Source of the DNA: Lysobacter panacisoli
GTDB taxonomy: Bacteria > Pseudomonadota > Gammaproteobacteria > Xanthomonadales > Xanthomonadaceae
NCBI RefSeq assembly: GCF_009765165.1
Contig: NZ_VLNU01000001.1
Coordinates: forward strand, 1,550,001-1,614,000
Direction: 5' to 3'
DNA: 64,000 nt
Shown here: positions 1 through 8,257 of the stretch, piece by piece
How positions within the stretch are numbered: position 1 is the stretch's first letter
Layout: each line of letters begins with the position of its first letter
Notes under the pieces: model-generated
What the model saw: the letters and a program-made list of their open reading frames with translations, nothing else
What the model was told of the DNA's origin: nothing
Databases searched by the model: none
Translations under genes and position numbers: made by a program

Positions 1-2
1 TC

Positions 3-851
3 CAGCGCCTGCGCGTGCTGCCCGGCGACGCCGCGCTGACGCTGAACCTGGTCGTCCTCTACGTCTGCCTGCCCGCGGCGGTGCTGCGTTACGTGCCGCG
101 CCTGCATCTGGAGCCGGCGCTGCTGGGCGTGGCCGCGGTGCCGTGGCTGTTGCTGGGCGCGACCGTGCTGCTGGTCGGCGCACTCGCGCGCTGGCTGCGT
201 TTCCGTCGTGACGAGACTGCGGTCCTGATGCTCACCGTCGCGCTGGGCAACACCAGCTTCCTCGGCTATCCGCTGACCCGCGCGCTGGTCGGCGAACACG
301 CCCTGCCGTACGCGGTGGTGTACGACCAGTTCGGCACCTTCCTGGTGTTGTCGACGTTCGGCCTGTGGGTGCTGGCGCACTACAGCGGCGAACACGCGCC
401 GTCGCCGCGGCAGATGGTCGTGCGGGTGCTGAAGTTCCCGCCGCTGTGGGCGCTGGTGGCGGGGTTCACGGTTATGCCGGTCGATCCGCCGGGCTGGCTC
501 GCCGGTGGCCTGCAGCGTCTGTCCGATGCTCTGTTGCCGCTGGCGATGCTGACCATCGGCCTGTCGGTGCGCCTGACCCTGCCGCGCGACGAGCTCAAGC
601 CGCTCGGCATCGGCCTGCTGCTGAAGCTGGCGGTGATGCCGGCGCTGGCCTGGCTGCTCGTGCCGCTGCTCGGGCTGCAGGGCGAGATGGCCCGTACCAC
701 CGTGCTCGAAGCGGCGATGCCGTCGATGGTCACGGCCGGCGCGCTCGCCATCGCCCACGGCCTGGCCCCGCGCCTGGCGGCGGCGATGGTCGGGTACGGC
801 CTGCTCCTTTCGCTGCTGACCCTGCCGCTGTGGGCGACGGTCGGCACCTGA
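3..851 (+). CDS. AEC family (auxin efflux carrier-type) transporter, 5' end missing
   Basis: This is an integral inner-membrane permease of the AEC family, whose members export or import small organic acids or similar solutes; the substrate cannot be read from sequence. The frame is open to the window edge (QRLRVLPGD precedes the first possible GTG at 15), so the true start and the first helix lie upstream. About 280 residues remain. They consist almost entirely of hydrophobic helices separated by short charged loops, with a family-typical '[10 protein letters not shown]' segment near residue 80 and a C-terminal helix bundle ending in LPLWATVGT. It ends 58 bp before the ParA-like gene on the same strand. 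Family membership is fairly secure. Confidence 0.85.
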   Translation, partial: QRLRVLPGDAALTLNLVVLYVCLPAAVLRYVPRLHLEPALLGVAAVPWLLLGATVLLVGALARWLRFRRDETAVLMLTVALGNTSFLGYPLTRALVGEHALPYAVVYDQFGTFLVLSTFGLWVLAHYSGEHAPSPRQMVVRVLKFPPLWALVAGFTVMPVDPPGWLAGGLQRLSDALLPLAMLTIGLSVRLTLPRDELKPLGIGLLLKLAVMPALAWLLVPLLGLQGEMARTTVLEAAMPSMVTAGALAIAHGLAPRLAAAMVGYGLLLSLLTLPLWATVGT

Positions 852-909
852 GCGTGTCGCGCGGCCGGGCCCGGTGTACGCTGCGGCTTCCATCCAGAGG
901 GGAGTCCGC

Positions 910-1542
910 ATGAAGACCGTGCTGGTGGCCAGTTCCAAGGGGGGCGTGGGCAAGACCACGATCGCCACGCACCTCGCCGCACAATCGGCGCTCGACGGCC
1001 TGCGCACCGCGCTCGTCGACGCCGATCCGCAGGAATCCTCGACGCGCTGGGCGCAGCGGCGCGCGGTCCTCGACAGCGCCGTGCTCCCGCTCGACGGCAC
1101 CCGCCGCAAGGCGTGGCGCAAGCAGCTGCCCGACGACACCCAGCGCCTGATCATCGATGCGCCCGCCGGTTCGATGGCGGACGACCTGGAGAACTTCCTC
1201 GAAACCGCCGACGCGGTGGTCGTGCCAGTGCAGCCGTCGGCGCTCGACATCGAAGCCACCGTGCCGTTCCTCGACTCCCTCGCCAAGCATCCGCGCGTCC
1301 GCCGCGGCCAGTTGCGGGTAGGGCTGGTGGGAAACAAGCTCAAGCCGTGGACCCATGCCTCGCAGCAGGCGATGGAACTGCTCGGCGCGTGGCCCTATCC
1401 GGTGGTGGCCCGACTGCGCGACAGCCAGGCCTACGTAATGCTGACCGGACTGGGAAAAAGCCTCTTCGACTACCACTCCGCCCAGGTGCGCGAGCACCAG
1501 GAGGACTGGGAGCCTTTGCTGAAGTGGTTGAAGAAAGCCTGA
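910..1542 (+). CDS. Solitary ParA/MinD-type P-loop ATPase
   Basis: This 210-residue ParA-superfamily ATPase carries a deviant Walker A motif SKGGVGKTT at residues 9-17 and an 'IIDAPAG' segment in the Walker B position. ATG 910 is chosen because it follows a GAGGGGAGT ribosome-binding site and starts exactly at the canonical '[12 protein letters not shown]'. No parB, minC/E or plasmid replication gene is adjacent, so this resembles orphan ParA proteins that position cargo or regulate a process, rather than a chromosome-partition ParA. Its partner and cargo are unknown. The gene is short compared with chromosomal ParA (about 260 residues) and lacks an N-terminal DNA-binding extension. Confidence 0.88.
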   Translation: MKTVLVASSKGGVGKTTIATHLAAQSALDGLRTALVDADPQESSTRWAQRRAVLDSAVLPLDGTRRKAWRKQLPDDTQRLIIDAPAGSMADDLENFLETADAVVVPVQPSALDIEATVPFLDSLAKHPRVRRGQLRVGLVGNKLKPWTHASQQAMELLGAWPYPVVARLRDSQAYVMLTGLGKSLFDYHSAQVREHQEDWEPLLKWLKKA

Positions 1543-1601
1543 GCCATCACGCGGCTGCGCGATAATGCCGGCCGAGCCTCAGCCCTGGAGTTGCCGCGCG
1601 C

Positions 1602-2078
1602 ATGCGTGAACTGATCCTGCTACGACACGCCCACGCGGAACCTGCCGCCAACGGACAGGCCGACCTGGACCGCCCGCTCTCGGCCGAAGGCCTGGCCGAG
1701 GCGGAAGCCGCCGGTCGCTGGCTGGCCGAGAACAAGCTGATCCCCGACTGTGTCCTGTGTTCGCCCTCAAGGCGGACGCGCGAGACGCTGGAGGCGGTGC
1801 TGGCGGCCATCGGCTACGTCGACCAGCGCATCGAACCGTCGATCTACGACGCCACCCCGGGCACGCTGATCTCCCTGGCCGACACTCACGGCGAGGCCGA
1901 ACGGCTGATGCTGGTTGGCCACAACCCCGGACTGGAACGGCTGGCGGCGCTGCTGCACAGCGGCCAGTCCGGCGACTATCGCGGCATGCCTCCGGCAGGG
2001 ATTGCCGTGCTCACCGTGCCGACCGGCACGGGACTGGAACCGGGGGCAGCCCAGCTCAGCGCGTTCTGGTGGCCGTGA
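1602..2078 (+). CDS. sixA: Phosphohistidine phosphatase SixA
   Basis: This small histidine-phosphatase-superfamily enzyme (158 residues) starts with the catalytic RHA signature (LLRHAHAEP, His9 being the expected phospho-acceptor). The second catalytic histidine lies in VGHNPGLERL. SixA enzymes remove phosphate from phosphohistidine on HPt domains or PTS-type proteins; which target applies here cannot be told from sequence. The gene leads a three-gene overlapping operon: its stop TGA overlaps the GTG start of the YceI-like gene. The window also encodes an HPt-bearing hybrid kinase (33416-37741), but any link is speculation. Confidence 0.88.
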   Translation: MRELILLRHAHAEPAANGQADLDRPLSAEGLAEAEAAGRWLAENKLIPDCVLCSPSRRTRETLEAVLAAIGYVDQRIEPSIYDATPGTLISLADTHGEAERLMLVGHNPGLERLAALLHSGQSGDYRGMPPAGIAVLTVPTGTGLEPGAAQLSAFWWP

Positions 2079-2683
2079 CCGTCCGATCCAGGCACCCGGT
2101 CCTTGTACTGCTGTGCGCACTGTCGGCCTGTCCGGCGGTCGCGCAATCGCCTGATGTGCCCGTGCCGGAAGCGGCGGGCGTATCGATCAGTCCCTTCGAT
2201 CCTGCCCACACCCGCTTCGGCTTCGAACTGCGCACGCGCTGGGGCCAGCGCGTCGCCGGTACCTTCCCGCGTTACGAGGGCGACGTGACCACGCTGGCCG
2301 ACGGTCGCCACCGGGTGCGCATCGTGCTGCGCACCGATGGCGTCGTCGTCGAAGGCTCCGAGCGCTACACCGCGCTCGCGCGCGGTCCCAGCTTCTTCGA
2401 CGCCGCCCGCTATCCGTACATCGAATTCGTGTCCGATCCGCATCCCGAATCCCTGATCCACACCGGCGGTCGCATGCGCGGCCGGCTGTCCATGCACGGC
2501 GTCAGCCGCATGGAAGTGTTCTACCTGTCGGAACCCGAGTGCGACGCGCCGGGCCGTGAATGCGACGTGGTCGCCGGCGGCAGCATCAGCCGCGAGGACT
2601 ATTCGCTGGACGGCTGGCAGTTCGCGCTGGTGGACCGCGTGCGGTTCAGCATGCGCGTGCGCGTGGTGGAGCCGGCTCCATGA
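2075..2683 (+). CDS. YceI-family periplasmic protein
   Basis: This 202-residue protein starts with a clear signal peptide (TVRSRHPVLVLLCALSACPAVAQ, expected cleavage after AVAQ). A YceI-like lipocalin fold follows: 'DPAHTRFGFELRTRWGQRVAGTFPRYEG' style N-terminus, a central 'FFDAARYPYIEF' strand pair and a late 'SMHGVSRMEVFYL' segment. YceI proteins bind isoprenoid or amphiphilic ligands in the periplasm. GTG 2075 is chosen because it overlaps the sixA stop (GTGA); an in-frame GTG at 2069 is also possible. The stop overlaps the ATG of the downstream phospholipase-D-like gene, so the three genes are probably translationally coupled. Confidence 0.8.
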   Translation: MTVRSRHPVLVLLCALSACPAVAQSPDVPVPEAAGVSISPFDPAHTRFGFELRTRWGQRVAGTFPRYEGDVTTLADGRHRVRIVLRTDGVVVEGSERYTALARGPSFFDAARYPYIEFVSDPHPESLIHTGGRMRGRLSMHGVSRMEVFYLSEPECDAPGRECDVVAGGSISREDYSLDGWQFALVDRVRFSMRVRVVEPAP

Positions 2684-4698
2684 GCTTGACCCAGCGTGCC
2701 GTCCTGGCGCTGCTTGCCCTTGCACTGAGTGCCTGCGCCTCGCTCTCCAACGCCCAGCGCGACCGCGCTTCGGAGATCGTGGTGGCCGCGCGCTCGACCC
2801 AGGTCGAATGCGAGCGCCGCGACGCCTGTGCGCAGCCCTCGCCGCTGCGCGCGCTGGCCGCGCGTGCCTTCGCCGAATCCACGCCGGAACAGCCGCGCCA
2901 TTACGCGCTGATCCTCGATCGTGGTCCGGACGCGCTGCTCGCGCGCGTCAACCTGATCCGCAGCGCGACCACCGCGATCGACCTGCAGACCTACATCTTC
3001 GACGAGGACGACGCCGGGCGGCTGGTGCTCGACGAACTGCTCGCGGCGGCGCGACGTGGCGTGCGCGTGCGCGTGCTGATCGACCAGCTCTCCGCGCTCA
3101 AGCACATCGACACACTGGCGGCACTCGCCGGCGCGCACGTCAACTTCGAGCTGAAGCTGTACAGCCCGGTTCTCGGTCGTGCGCAGATCAGCTATCCGCA
3201 GTACGCGCTGGCCGCCGCGTGCTGCTGGCGCACGCTCAACCAGCGCATGCACACCAAGCTGCTGCTGATCGACGGCGCGGTCGGCATCACCGGCGGACGG
3301 AACTACCAGGACGACTATTACGACTGGGACGACGAGTACAACTTCCGCGATCGCGACCTGCTCGTGGCCGGTCCGGTCGCGCGGGTGATGGGCGAGGACT
3401 TCGCGCTGTTCTGGAACGATCGACGCAGCACGCCGGTGGAGCGCCTCAACGATGTCGGCGGCCGCGTCCTCTCCGGCGGCGTGCCAGCGTTGCCGGCGAT
3501 GAAGTTCGAACGCCCCGAGCGCGCGCTGGCGATGCTGGCCGACGCCAGCGACGGAGCTCTGGTCGAGGAGCGGCTGGTACAACAGGCGTTGCCAGTGGGC
3601 GCGGTGCGCTACATCTCCGACACGCCGGAAAAACATGCGGCGGTGAACGCCGAGCAGCAGGCCGTCGCATCCGGTTCGCTGCGCAGCCTGATCGAATCCG
3701 CCCAGGACGAAGTGATCCTGCAGACGCCGTACCTGGTGTTGTCGGATGCGGCGCAGGAGATGTTCCGCGGCCTGCACCAGCGTCCGCGCGAACAGCGTCC
3801 GCGCGTGATCATCTCGACCAACAGCCTCGCCGCGACCGACGCCTTCATCGCGTACGCGCTGTCGTACAAGTACAAGCGCCGTTACCTGCGCGAGTTCGGA
3901 TTCAACATCTTCGAATACAAGCCGTTTCCGCGGGACGCACCGATCGACGTGGCCACCACGGGCGCGACACTGCCCGACCTCGACACGGACGAGGCCTCCA
4001 GCGCCGACCCGGGCACTGTGTCGCCATCGCGCGCGCTCGCGGGCGAAAGCGGCACGCCGCCGTCGGCCGAGTCGTTGAAGCAGACTCGCCGCGAGCTGCG
4101 CAACCAGTACGATCGCAGCAGTGTCGTCGAGCGCGAGCAATACCGGCGCGCGCTGTCGCGCGAGTACACCGCGCTGCGCTACAGCACGCGCGGCGCCAAC
4201 CGGCCGGTGCCGCTGGAGCGCGCCGGCGTGCGCATCGGCCTGCACGCCAAGTCGATGGTGATCGACGAGAAGATCGGCGTGGTCGGCACGCACAACTTCG
4301 ATCCGCGCGGCGACCACTACAACACCGAGAGCGCGGTGGTGATCGAGGACCCCGCGTTCGCGCAGGCGCTGGCGGCGAGCATCCGCCGCGACATGGAGCC
4401 GGCCAACTCGTGGGTGATCGCACGGCGCGACAAGCCGCCGGTGTTCTCGGGCCTGGATTACTCGATCGGCAAGATGTTCGAGGCGATGCCGGTGTTCGAC
4501 CTGTGGCCGATGCGCTACGCCACCAGCTACGAGTTCGTGCCCGGCCCCGAATGCCCGGAGCCGTTGCTGCCGAGCGATCCGGGTTTCCGCGCGTGCTACA
4601 CGCCGGTCGGCGATTTTCCGGAAGTTTCCGCTGGCCTGAAGGGCGTCACCACGCGCATCTTCACCGCCTTCGGCGCAGGACTCGCGCCGATCCTCTGA
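2680..4698 (+). CDS. Phospholipase D / cardiolipin synthase-like lipoprotein
   Basis: This 672-residue protein carries two HKD motifs, at His191 (HTKLLLIDG, then GGRN) and His522 (HAKSMVIDEKIGVVGTHNFD). That is the arrangement of PLD-superfamily enzymes such as cardiolipin synthases. The N-terminus has a lipobox (LSAC, Cys19), so the enzyme is probably a lipoprotein facing the periplasm. It is longer than ClsA/ClsB, mainly through a charged insert around residues 425-500 between the two catalytic halves. ATG 2680 overlaps the YceI stop (ATGA). Substrate and reaction (transphosphatidylation or hydrolysis) are not determinable. The window has a second PLD protein at 23201, of ClsB type. Confidence 0.85.
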   Translation: MSLTQRAVLALLALALSACASLSNAQRDRASEIVVAARSTQVECERRDACAQPSPLRALAARAFAESTPEQPRHYALILDRGPDALLARVNLIRSATTAIDLQTYIFDEDDAGRLVLDELLAAARRGVRVRVLIDQLSALKHIDTLAALAGAHVNFELKLYSPVLGRAQISYPQYALAAACCWRTLNQRMHTKLLLIDGAVGITGGRNYQDDYYDWDDEYNFRDRDLLVAGPVARVMGEDFALFWNDRRSTPVERLNDVGGRVLSGGVPALPAMKFERPERALAMLADASDGALVEERLVQQALPVGAVRYISDTPEKHAAVNAEQQAVASGSLRSLIESAQDEVILQTPYLVLSDAAQEMFRGLHQRPREQRPRVIISTNSLAATDAFIAYALSYKYKRRYLREFGFNIFEYKPFPRDAPIDVATTGATLPDLDTDEASSADPGTVSPSRALAGESGTPPSAESLKQTRRELRNQYDRSSVVEREQYRRALSREYTALRYSTRGANRPVPLERAGVRIGLHAKSMVIDEKIGVVGTHNFDPRGDHYNTESAVVIEDPAFAQALAASIRRDMEPANSWVIARRDKPPVFSGLDYSIGKMFEAMPVFDLWPMRYATSYEFVPGPECPEPLLPSDPGFRACYTPVGDFPEVSAGLKGVTTRIFTAFGAGLAPIL

Positions 4699-5057
4699 CC
4701 TGAGGGTGCCGTTCGCGGGTGTTCCGTCGCCCGTGTGTGGACCGCTTTTGCGCAGTGGCCGCTGCGGCCCCCATCCCGGCCTGCCTGTTCAGGCCGATGA
4801 ACGTGACGCTGGTCACTCTGGCTGACGACCCAAGCCCGGCCCGGGAGGCGTCATCGCGGGTCCGGCGAGGCGACCCCTGCCATCAGTCATGGCAACGCTT
4901 CGCCAGAAATAGCTATCTATATCAGCAAGTTCCGGCTGCGGCCGCACCCCTGGCAAGTAGGTCTTCGGTGGGGTGACTTCTGGCCCATGTTGGAAATGAT
5001 CTGGTGTTGTACTTTACCAACACACCAAGTCACACCCCCACTGACAAGGACACCGCC
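4699..5057 (+). other. 359-bp spacer before the tandem small-protein genes
   Basis: I see no convincing gene here. The last 150 bp are clearly more A+T-rich than the surroundings (for example around AAATAGCTATCTATATCAG), which suits a promoter region for the 61-residue protein genes that follow. A purine-rich ACAAGGA at 5044-5050 is a plausible ribosome-binding site for the ATG at 5058. Confidence 0.5.
5003..5024. promoter_or_regulatory. Short inverted repeat upstream of small-protein genes (possible operator)
   Basis: GTGTTG and CAACAC flank an 8-base centre (TACTTTAC), about 35 bp upstream of the first 61-residue gene. A loose TTGGAA sits just upstream. It could be an operator or part of a promoter; the symmetry is short and may be chance. 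Confidence 0.25.
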
Positions 5058-5243
5058 ATGAACGCTCTTCGCACCTTCTCCGCCTCGTTTGCCAAGTCCG
5101 CCAAGGTTCCGCCGGCCGTCCTGGCCAATGCCCGCGCCCACCGTGAACGCGACTTCGGCGTCGGCTACGGCAACAGCTCCGGCTACGCCAGCAACCGCCG
5201 CTACACGTCCGAGTGGGCGCCGCCGCGCTTCCGCTTTGCCTGA
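5058..5243 (+). CDS. 61-residue protein with RDFGVGYGNSSGY core, copy 1
   Basis: I do not recognise a characterised function. ATG 5058 follows ACAAGGA at 7 bp. The protein has a variable, Ala/Ser-rich N-terminal half without a clear signal peptide. Its C-terminal half (HRERDFGVGYGNSSGY onward) is nearly identical to that of the next gene, including NRRY, a Trp and the terminal PRFRxA. Both proteins are exactly 61 residues, start with MNA and are separated by 34 bp. The core is rich in Gly, Tyr, Phe and Arg with no cysteines. It could be a small structural or nucleic-acid-associated protein or a peptide precursor; none of these is shown. Confidence 0.7.
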   Translation: MNALRTFSASFAKSAKVPPAVLANARAHRERDFGVGYGNSSGYASNRRYTSEWAPPRFRFA

Positions 5244-5277
5244 CCCACCGCACCACCCGCCACAGCAGGAAATCGCC

Positions 5278-5463
5278 ATGAACGCCTCCCGTCCCAGCCC
5301 GAACGCTTCCGCCCCCAGCGCCCGCTCCAACGTGATCCCCCTGCCGGAGCGCCACATCCATCGCGATCGTGATTTCGGCGTCGGCTACGGCAACAGCAGC
5401 GGTTACGCCGCCAACCGCCGCTATGCCCAGGACTGGATGCAGCCCCGTTTCCGCTGCGCATGA
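5278..5463 (+). CDS. 61-residue protein with RDFGVGYGNSSGY core, copy 2
   Basis: Paralogue of the preceding gene with identical length and the same 3' half (RDRDFGVGYGNSSGYA, NRRY, W, QPRFRCA). The first 27 residues differ except for MNA, an Arg at position 5 and scattered small residues, so the C-terminal half is the selected part. A CAGCAGGA ribosome-binding site lies just upstream of the ATG. It carries one Cys, at position 60, where copy 1 has Phe. The two genes are probably co-transcribed and followed by the hairpin at 5531-5594. Function unknown. Confidence 0.7.
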   Translation: MNASRPSPNASAPSARSNVIPLPERHIHRDRDFGVGYGNSSGYAANRRYAQDWMQPRFRCA

Positions 5464-5530
5464 GCCGTCGCCAGCGACCCATGCGTGATTCCCACCCCCA
5501 GAACCACGGCAACGCTCTCTCTTTCCCCCT

Positions 5531-5594
5531 GGCCCGGACCCGGCGCGTCGGTCTCTCTCCGTAACCGCGCACCGGCTCCCGGGCCCCTTTTTTT
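5531..5594 (+). terminator. Probable terminator after the small-protein pair
   Basis: GGCCCGG near 5531 can pair with CCGGGCC ending near 5586, followed by seven T (5588-5594). The loop is long, so the exact fold is uncertain, but the T-run after a G+C stem in this background suggests termination. Confidence 0.5.
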
Positions 5595-5652
5595 GCCGGC
5601 CGCCACGCCCTTCCGACTGGCCGCCGCCCGCGACCGCCGCTAAGGTGGCGCG

Positions 5653-6099
5653 ATGAGCGACACACCCCACGCCCCCCGCTCGCCGTTCCGCGGCACGCCC
5701 CGTCTCGACGATCTCAACGCGCTCTCGCGCGGCACCGCGATGGAGCCGCTGGGCATCGTGTTCACCGAGGTCGGTTTCGATTTCGTCCGCGCGACCATGC
5801 CGGTCGATGAACGCACCCGTCAGCCCTATGGCCTGCTCCACGGCGGCGCATCGGTCCTGCTCGCCGAAACGCTGGGCAGCAGCGCCGGTAACCTGAGCGT
5901 CGGCGACGGCGAGGTCTGCGTCGGCATCGAGATCAACGCCAACCACGTGCGCGCCGTGCGCGAAGGCCTGGTCACCGGGACCGCGCGTCCGCTGCACGTG
6001 GGCAGTCGTACCCAGGTATGGGAAATCCGCATCGAGGACGAACGCGGCCGGCTCGTGTGCATCTCGCGGATCACGCTCGCGGTGGTCGCGCGCGACTGA
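5653..6099 (+). CDS. Hotdog-fold PaaI-type acyl-CoA thioesterase
   Basis: This 148-residue hotdog-fold protein of the PaaI / EntH / MenI group hydrolyses acyl-CoA or aryl-CoA thioesters. Family signatures are 'MPVDERTRQPYGLLHGGASVLLAETLGS' (the helix-capping HGG with the catalytic acidic residue in AETLGS), 'GIEINANHVRA' and 'GTARPLHVGSRTQVWEI'. It is soluble and presumably cytoplasmic. The substrate cannot be assigned; the DHNA-CoA thioesterase role of the close relative MenI is unlikely to be inferable here because no men genes are visible. It stands alone, with plsC about 100 bp downstream on the same strand. Confidence 0.85.
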   Translation: MSDTPHAPRSPFRGTPRLDDLNALSRGTAMEPLGIVFTEVGFDFVRATMPVDERTRQPYGLLHGGASVLLAETLGSSAGNLSVGDGEVCVGIEINANHVRAVREGLVTGTARPLHVGSRTQVWEIRIEDERGRLVCISRITLAVVARD

Positions 6100-6201
6100 A
6101 CCGGCCTGCGCGCGCCGTCCGGGCAATGCGCCTGCGTATTCACCACTGTGTGTCGTTGCCGGCGCTGGTCGCGACGGCGGCGCTTCGGTATCTTGCATTC
6201 A

Positions 6202-7008
6202 ATGAATGCGCCGTCCCCCCACGCCGGCGCGACGGCGCCGACCACGGCGCCCGCCGCGCGCGCGCTCCGTTACCTCGTCCGCGTGCCGCTGCTGCTGTGG
6301 CACGTCGTCGTCGATCTGCCGCTGACCCTTATCTGGACCACGCCGCTCACCGTGGGCCTGCGCGTGGGCGACGAACCCATCGCCAATCGCGCGATCCGCG
6401 CCTGGTCGGCCGGGTTGATGTGGATCTTCGGCTTCCGCCTGCGCCGCTTCGGTGAGCCGTTGCCCGGCGCGGCGATGTTCGTCGCCAACCACGTCAGCTG
6501 GATCGACATCGAGACGCTGCACAGCCAGCGCATGATGGGTTTCGTCGCCAAGCGCGAGATCGCCAGCTGGCCGCTGGTCGGCTGGCTCGCCTCGCGCGGC
6601 GAGACGATCTTCCACTCGCGCGGCAGCACCGAATCGCTGGGCGGCGTACTGCACACGATGCTGGCGAGGCTGCGCGAGGGGCGTTCGGTCGGCGTCTTCC
6701 CCGAAGGCGGCACCCGTGGCGGCCGCGAGATCGGCCCGTTCCATGCGCGCATCTTCCTGGCCGCGGTCGAGGCCGGCGTGCCGGTGCAGCCGGTCGCGCT
6801 GCGCTACGGCGAGGGCGGCGACGCCCAGCAGGTGGTCGCGTTCCAGCCGGGCGAAAGCTTCCTGGCCAATTTCCTCCGCCTGCTCGGTGAACCGGCGCGC
6901 CTGGCCGAGGTCCATTTCCTGGAACCCATCCTGCCCGGCGAGGCCGATGGCCGCCGGCGCATCGCCGAGCTGGCGCGCGCGCGCATCGTCGAGGCGATGA
7001 CCAGCTGA
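6202..7008 (+). CDS. plsC: 1-acylglycerol-3-phosphate O-acyltransferase (PlsC family)
   Basis: This 268-residue membrane acyltransferase carries the NHxxxxD catalytic motif (NHVSWID, His97) and the phosphate-binding FPEGGTR at residues 166-172. Two hydrophobic stretches (about residues 22-50 and 65-80) precede the catalytic domain, consistent with inner-membrane anchoring. The reaction expected for the family is acylation of lysophosphatidic acid to phosphatidic acid; some relatives act on ornithine lipids. ATG 6202 is chosen as the start of the proline/alanine-rich N-terminus, since upstream codons encode arginine-rich non-membrane sequence. Confidence 0.86.
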   Translation: MNAPSPHAGATAPTTAPAARALRYLVRVPLLLWHVVVDLPLTLIWTTPLTVGLRVGDEPIANRAIRAWSAGLMWIFGFRLRRFGEPLPGAAMFVANHVSWIDIETLHSQRMMGFVAKREIASWPLVGWLASRGETIFHSRGSTESLGGVLHTMLARLREGRSVGVFPEGGTRGGREIGPFHARIFLAAVEAGVPVQPVALRYGEGGDAQQVVAFQPGESFLANFLRLLGEPARLAEVHFLEPILPGEADGRRRIAELARARIVEAMTS

Positions 7009-7118
7009 ATCGCGGGCGCGCGCGGCAGGGTTCGACGCCCGCCTGCGTTGTAACGGACATGGGGATTTCACGAATCGCGCATGAAGCTCCTGCTTAAGCT
7101 GTCCAGAGGCCGAGACTT

Positions 7119-8129
7119 ATGTTGCTGGTGTCCACGCCGATGCTGACCGTCGCCGATTACCAACCCCCGAGCTGGCTGCGCAACGCGCACGTCCAGTCGG
7201 TGCTGGGGTCCAGCCTGCTGCGCCGGCGGCACGGCGAACGCAGTCTCGCCGCGCTCGGCGCGGTGCATACCGACCACATCGTCGATGCCGGCGATGGCGT
7301 GCGCCTGCAGGGCGTGCACAGCGCAATGCCCGACACGCCCACGCGCGGACTCGTGCTGCTGCTGCACGGCTGGGAGGGCAGCGTCGATTCCAGTTACATG
7401 CGGCTGACCGCGGTCGAACTCCTGCGCGCGGGCTTCGAAGTGTTCCGCCTGAACTTCCGCGATCACGGCGGCACCCACCACCTCAACGAAGGCCTGTTCC
7501 ATTCCAACCGCATCGACGAGGTCGTGCGCGCCGCGACCGAAGTGGCGCGGCGTTTCCCGGGTCATCCGATGGCGGTCGCCGGCTACTCGCTCGGCGGCAA
7601 CTTCGCGCTGCGGCTGGCGTTGCGCGCGCCGGACGCGGGCCTGCAACTGGCCCACGTCGCCGCGGTGTGCCCGGTGCTCGATCCGGCGAGCACGATGGAT
7701 TCGATGGAACACGGCCTGCCGCTGTACCTGTGGTATTTCGAGCGCAAGTGGCGCGGCTCGCTGGCGCGCAAGCGCGAGCTGTTCCCGCAGACGCACGCGT
7801 TCGACGACAACGTCCTGGGCCTGCGCATGCGTCCGCTCACGCAGTGGATGGTCGAGCGCCACACCGACTTCGGCACGCTGGAACGCTACTTCGACGGTTA
7901 CTCCATCGCCGGCGACCGTCTCTCCGCGCTGCAGGTACCGGCCAGCATCCTGATGGCCGAGGACGATCCGGTGATCCCGGTCGACACCTTCCGCGTGTTG
8001 CGCCTGCCGAACGGGGCGCGTCTGGAAATCTCGCCGTGGGGCGGCCACTGCGGCTTCCTGCAGAGCGCGCGATTGGACGGTTTCGCCGAGCGCTGGATCG
8101 CGCGGCGGGTGCTGGAAGCGATCGACTGA
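7119..8129 (+). CDS. YheT-type alpha/beta-fold hydrolase
   Basis: This 336-residue alpha/beta hydrolase is of the YheT/ABHD1-3 type. Visible features are the N-terminal 'PPSWLRNAHVQSVLGS' typical of the family, an oxyanion-hole region LLLHGWEGS, the nucleophile elbow GYSLGG (Ser157), a catalytic-acid candidate in EDDPVIP and the histidine in WGGHCGF. YheT relatives are esterases or lipases of uncertain physiological substrate. A second in-frame ATG at 7140 is an alternative start. It is not obviously in an operon with its neighbours. Confidence 0.88.
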   Translation: MLLVSTPMLTVADYQPPSWLRNAHVQSVLGSSLLRRRHGERSLAALGAVHTDHIVDAGDGVRLQGVHSAMPDTPTRGLVLLLHGWEGSVDSSYMRLTAVELLRAGFEVFRLNFRDHGGTHHLNEGLFHSNRIDEVVRAATEVARRFPGHPMAVAGYSLGGNFALRLALRAPDAGLQLAHVAAVCPVLDPASTMDSMEHGLPLYLWYFERKWRGSLARKRELFPQTHAFDDNVLGLRMRPLTQWMVERHTDFGTLERYFDGYSIAGDRLSALQVPASILMAEDDPVIPVDTFRVLRLPNGARLEISPWGGHCGFLQSARLDGFAERWIARRVLEAID

Positions 8130-8257
8130 CCGGCTCGCGCCGGCGAATGTGTCGACGCCGACAGGAAAAAGGCCTGCCGGCGACAGCACGCATTCAACTT
8201 CACGGCACTAGTGTCGTGGCAACGACACGACGACCGCGGCGAACAGGGGACGATCCA

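Noticed and set aside
4719..4976. 85-codon frame in the spacer before the tandem small proteins
   Set aside because: No convincing ribosome-binding site and a composition change across its length; reads as spacer and promoter sequence.
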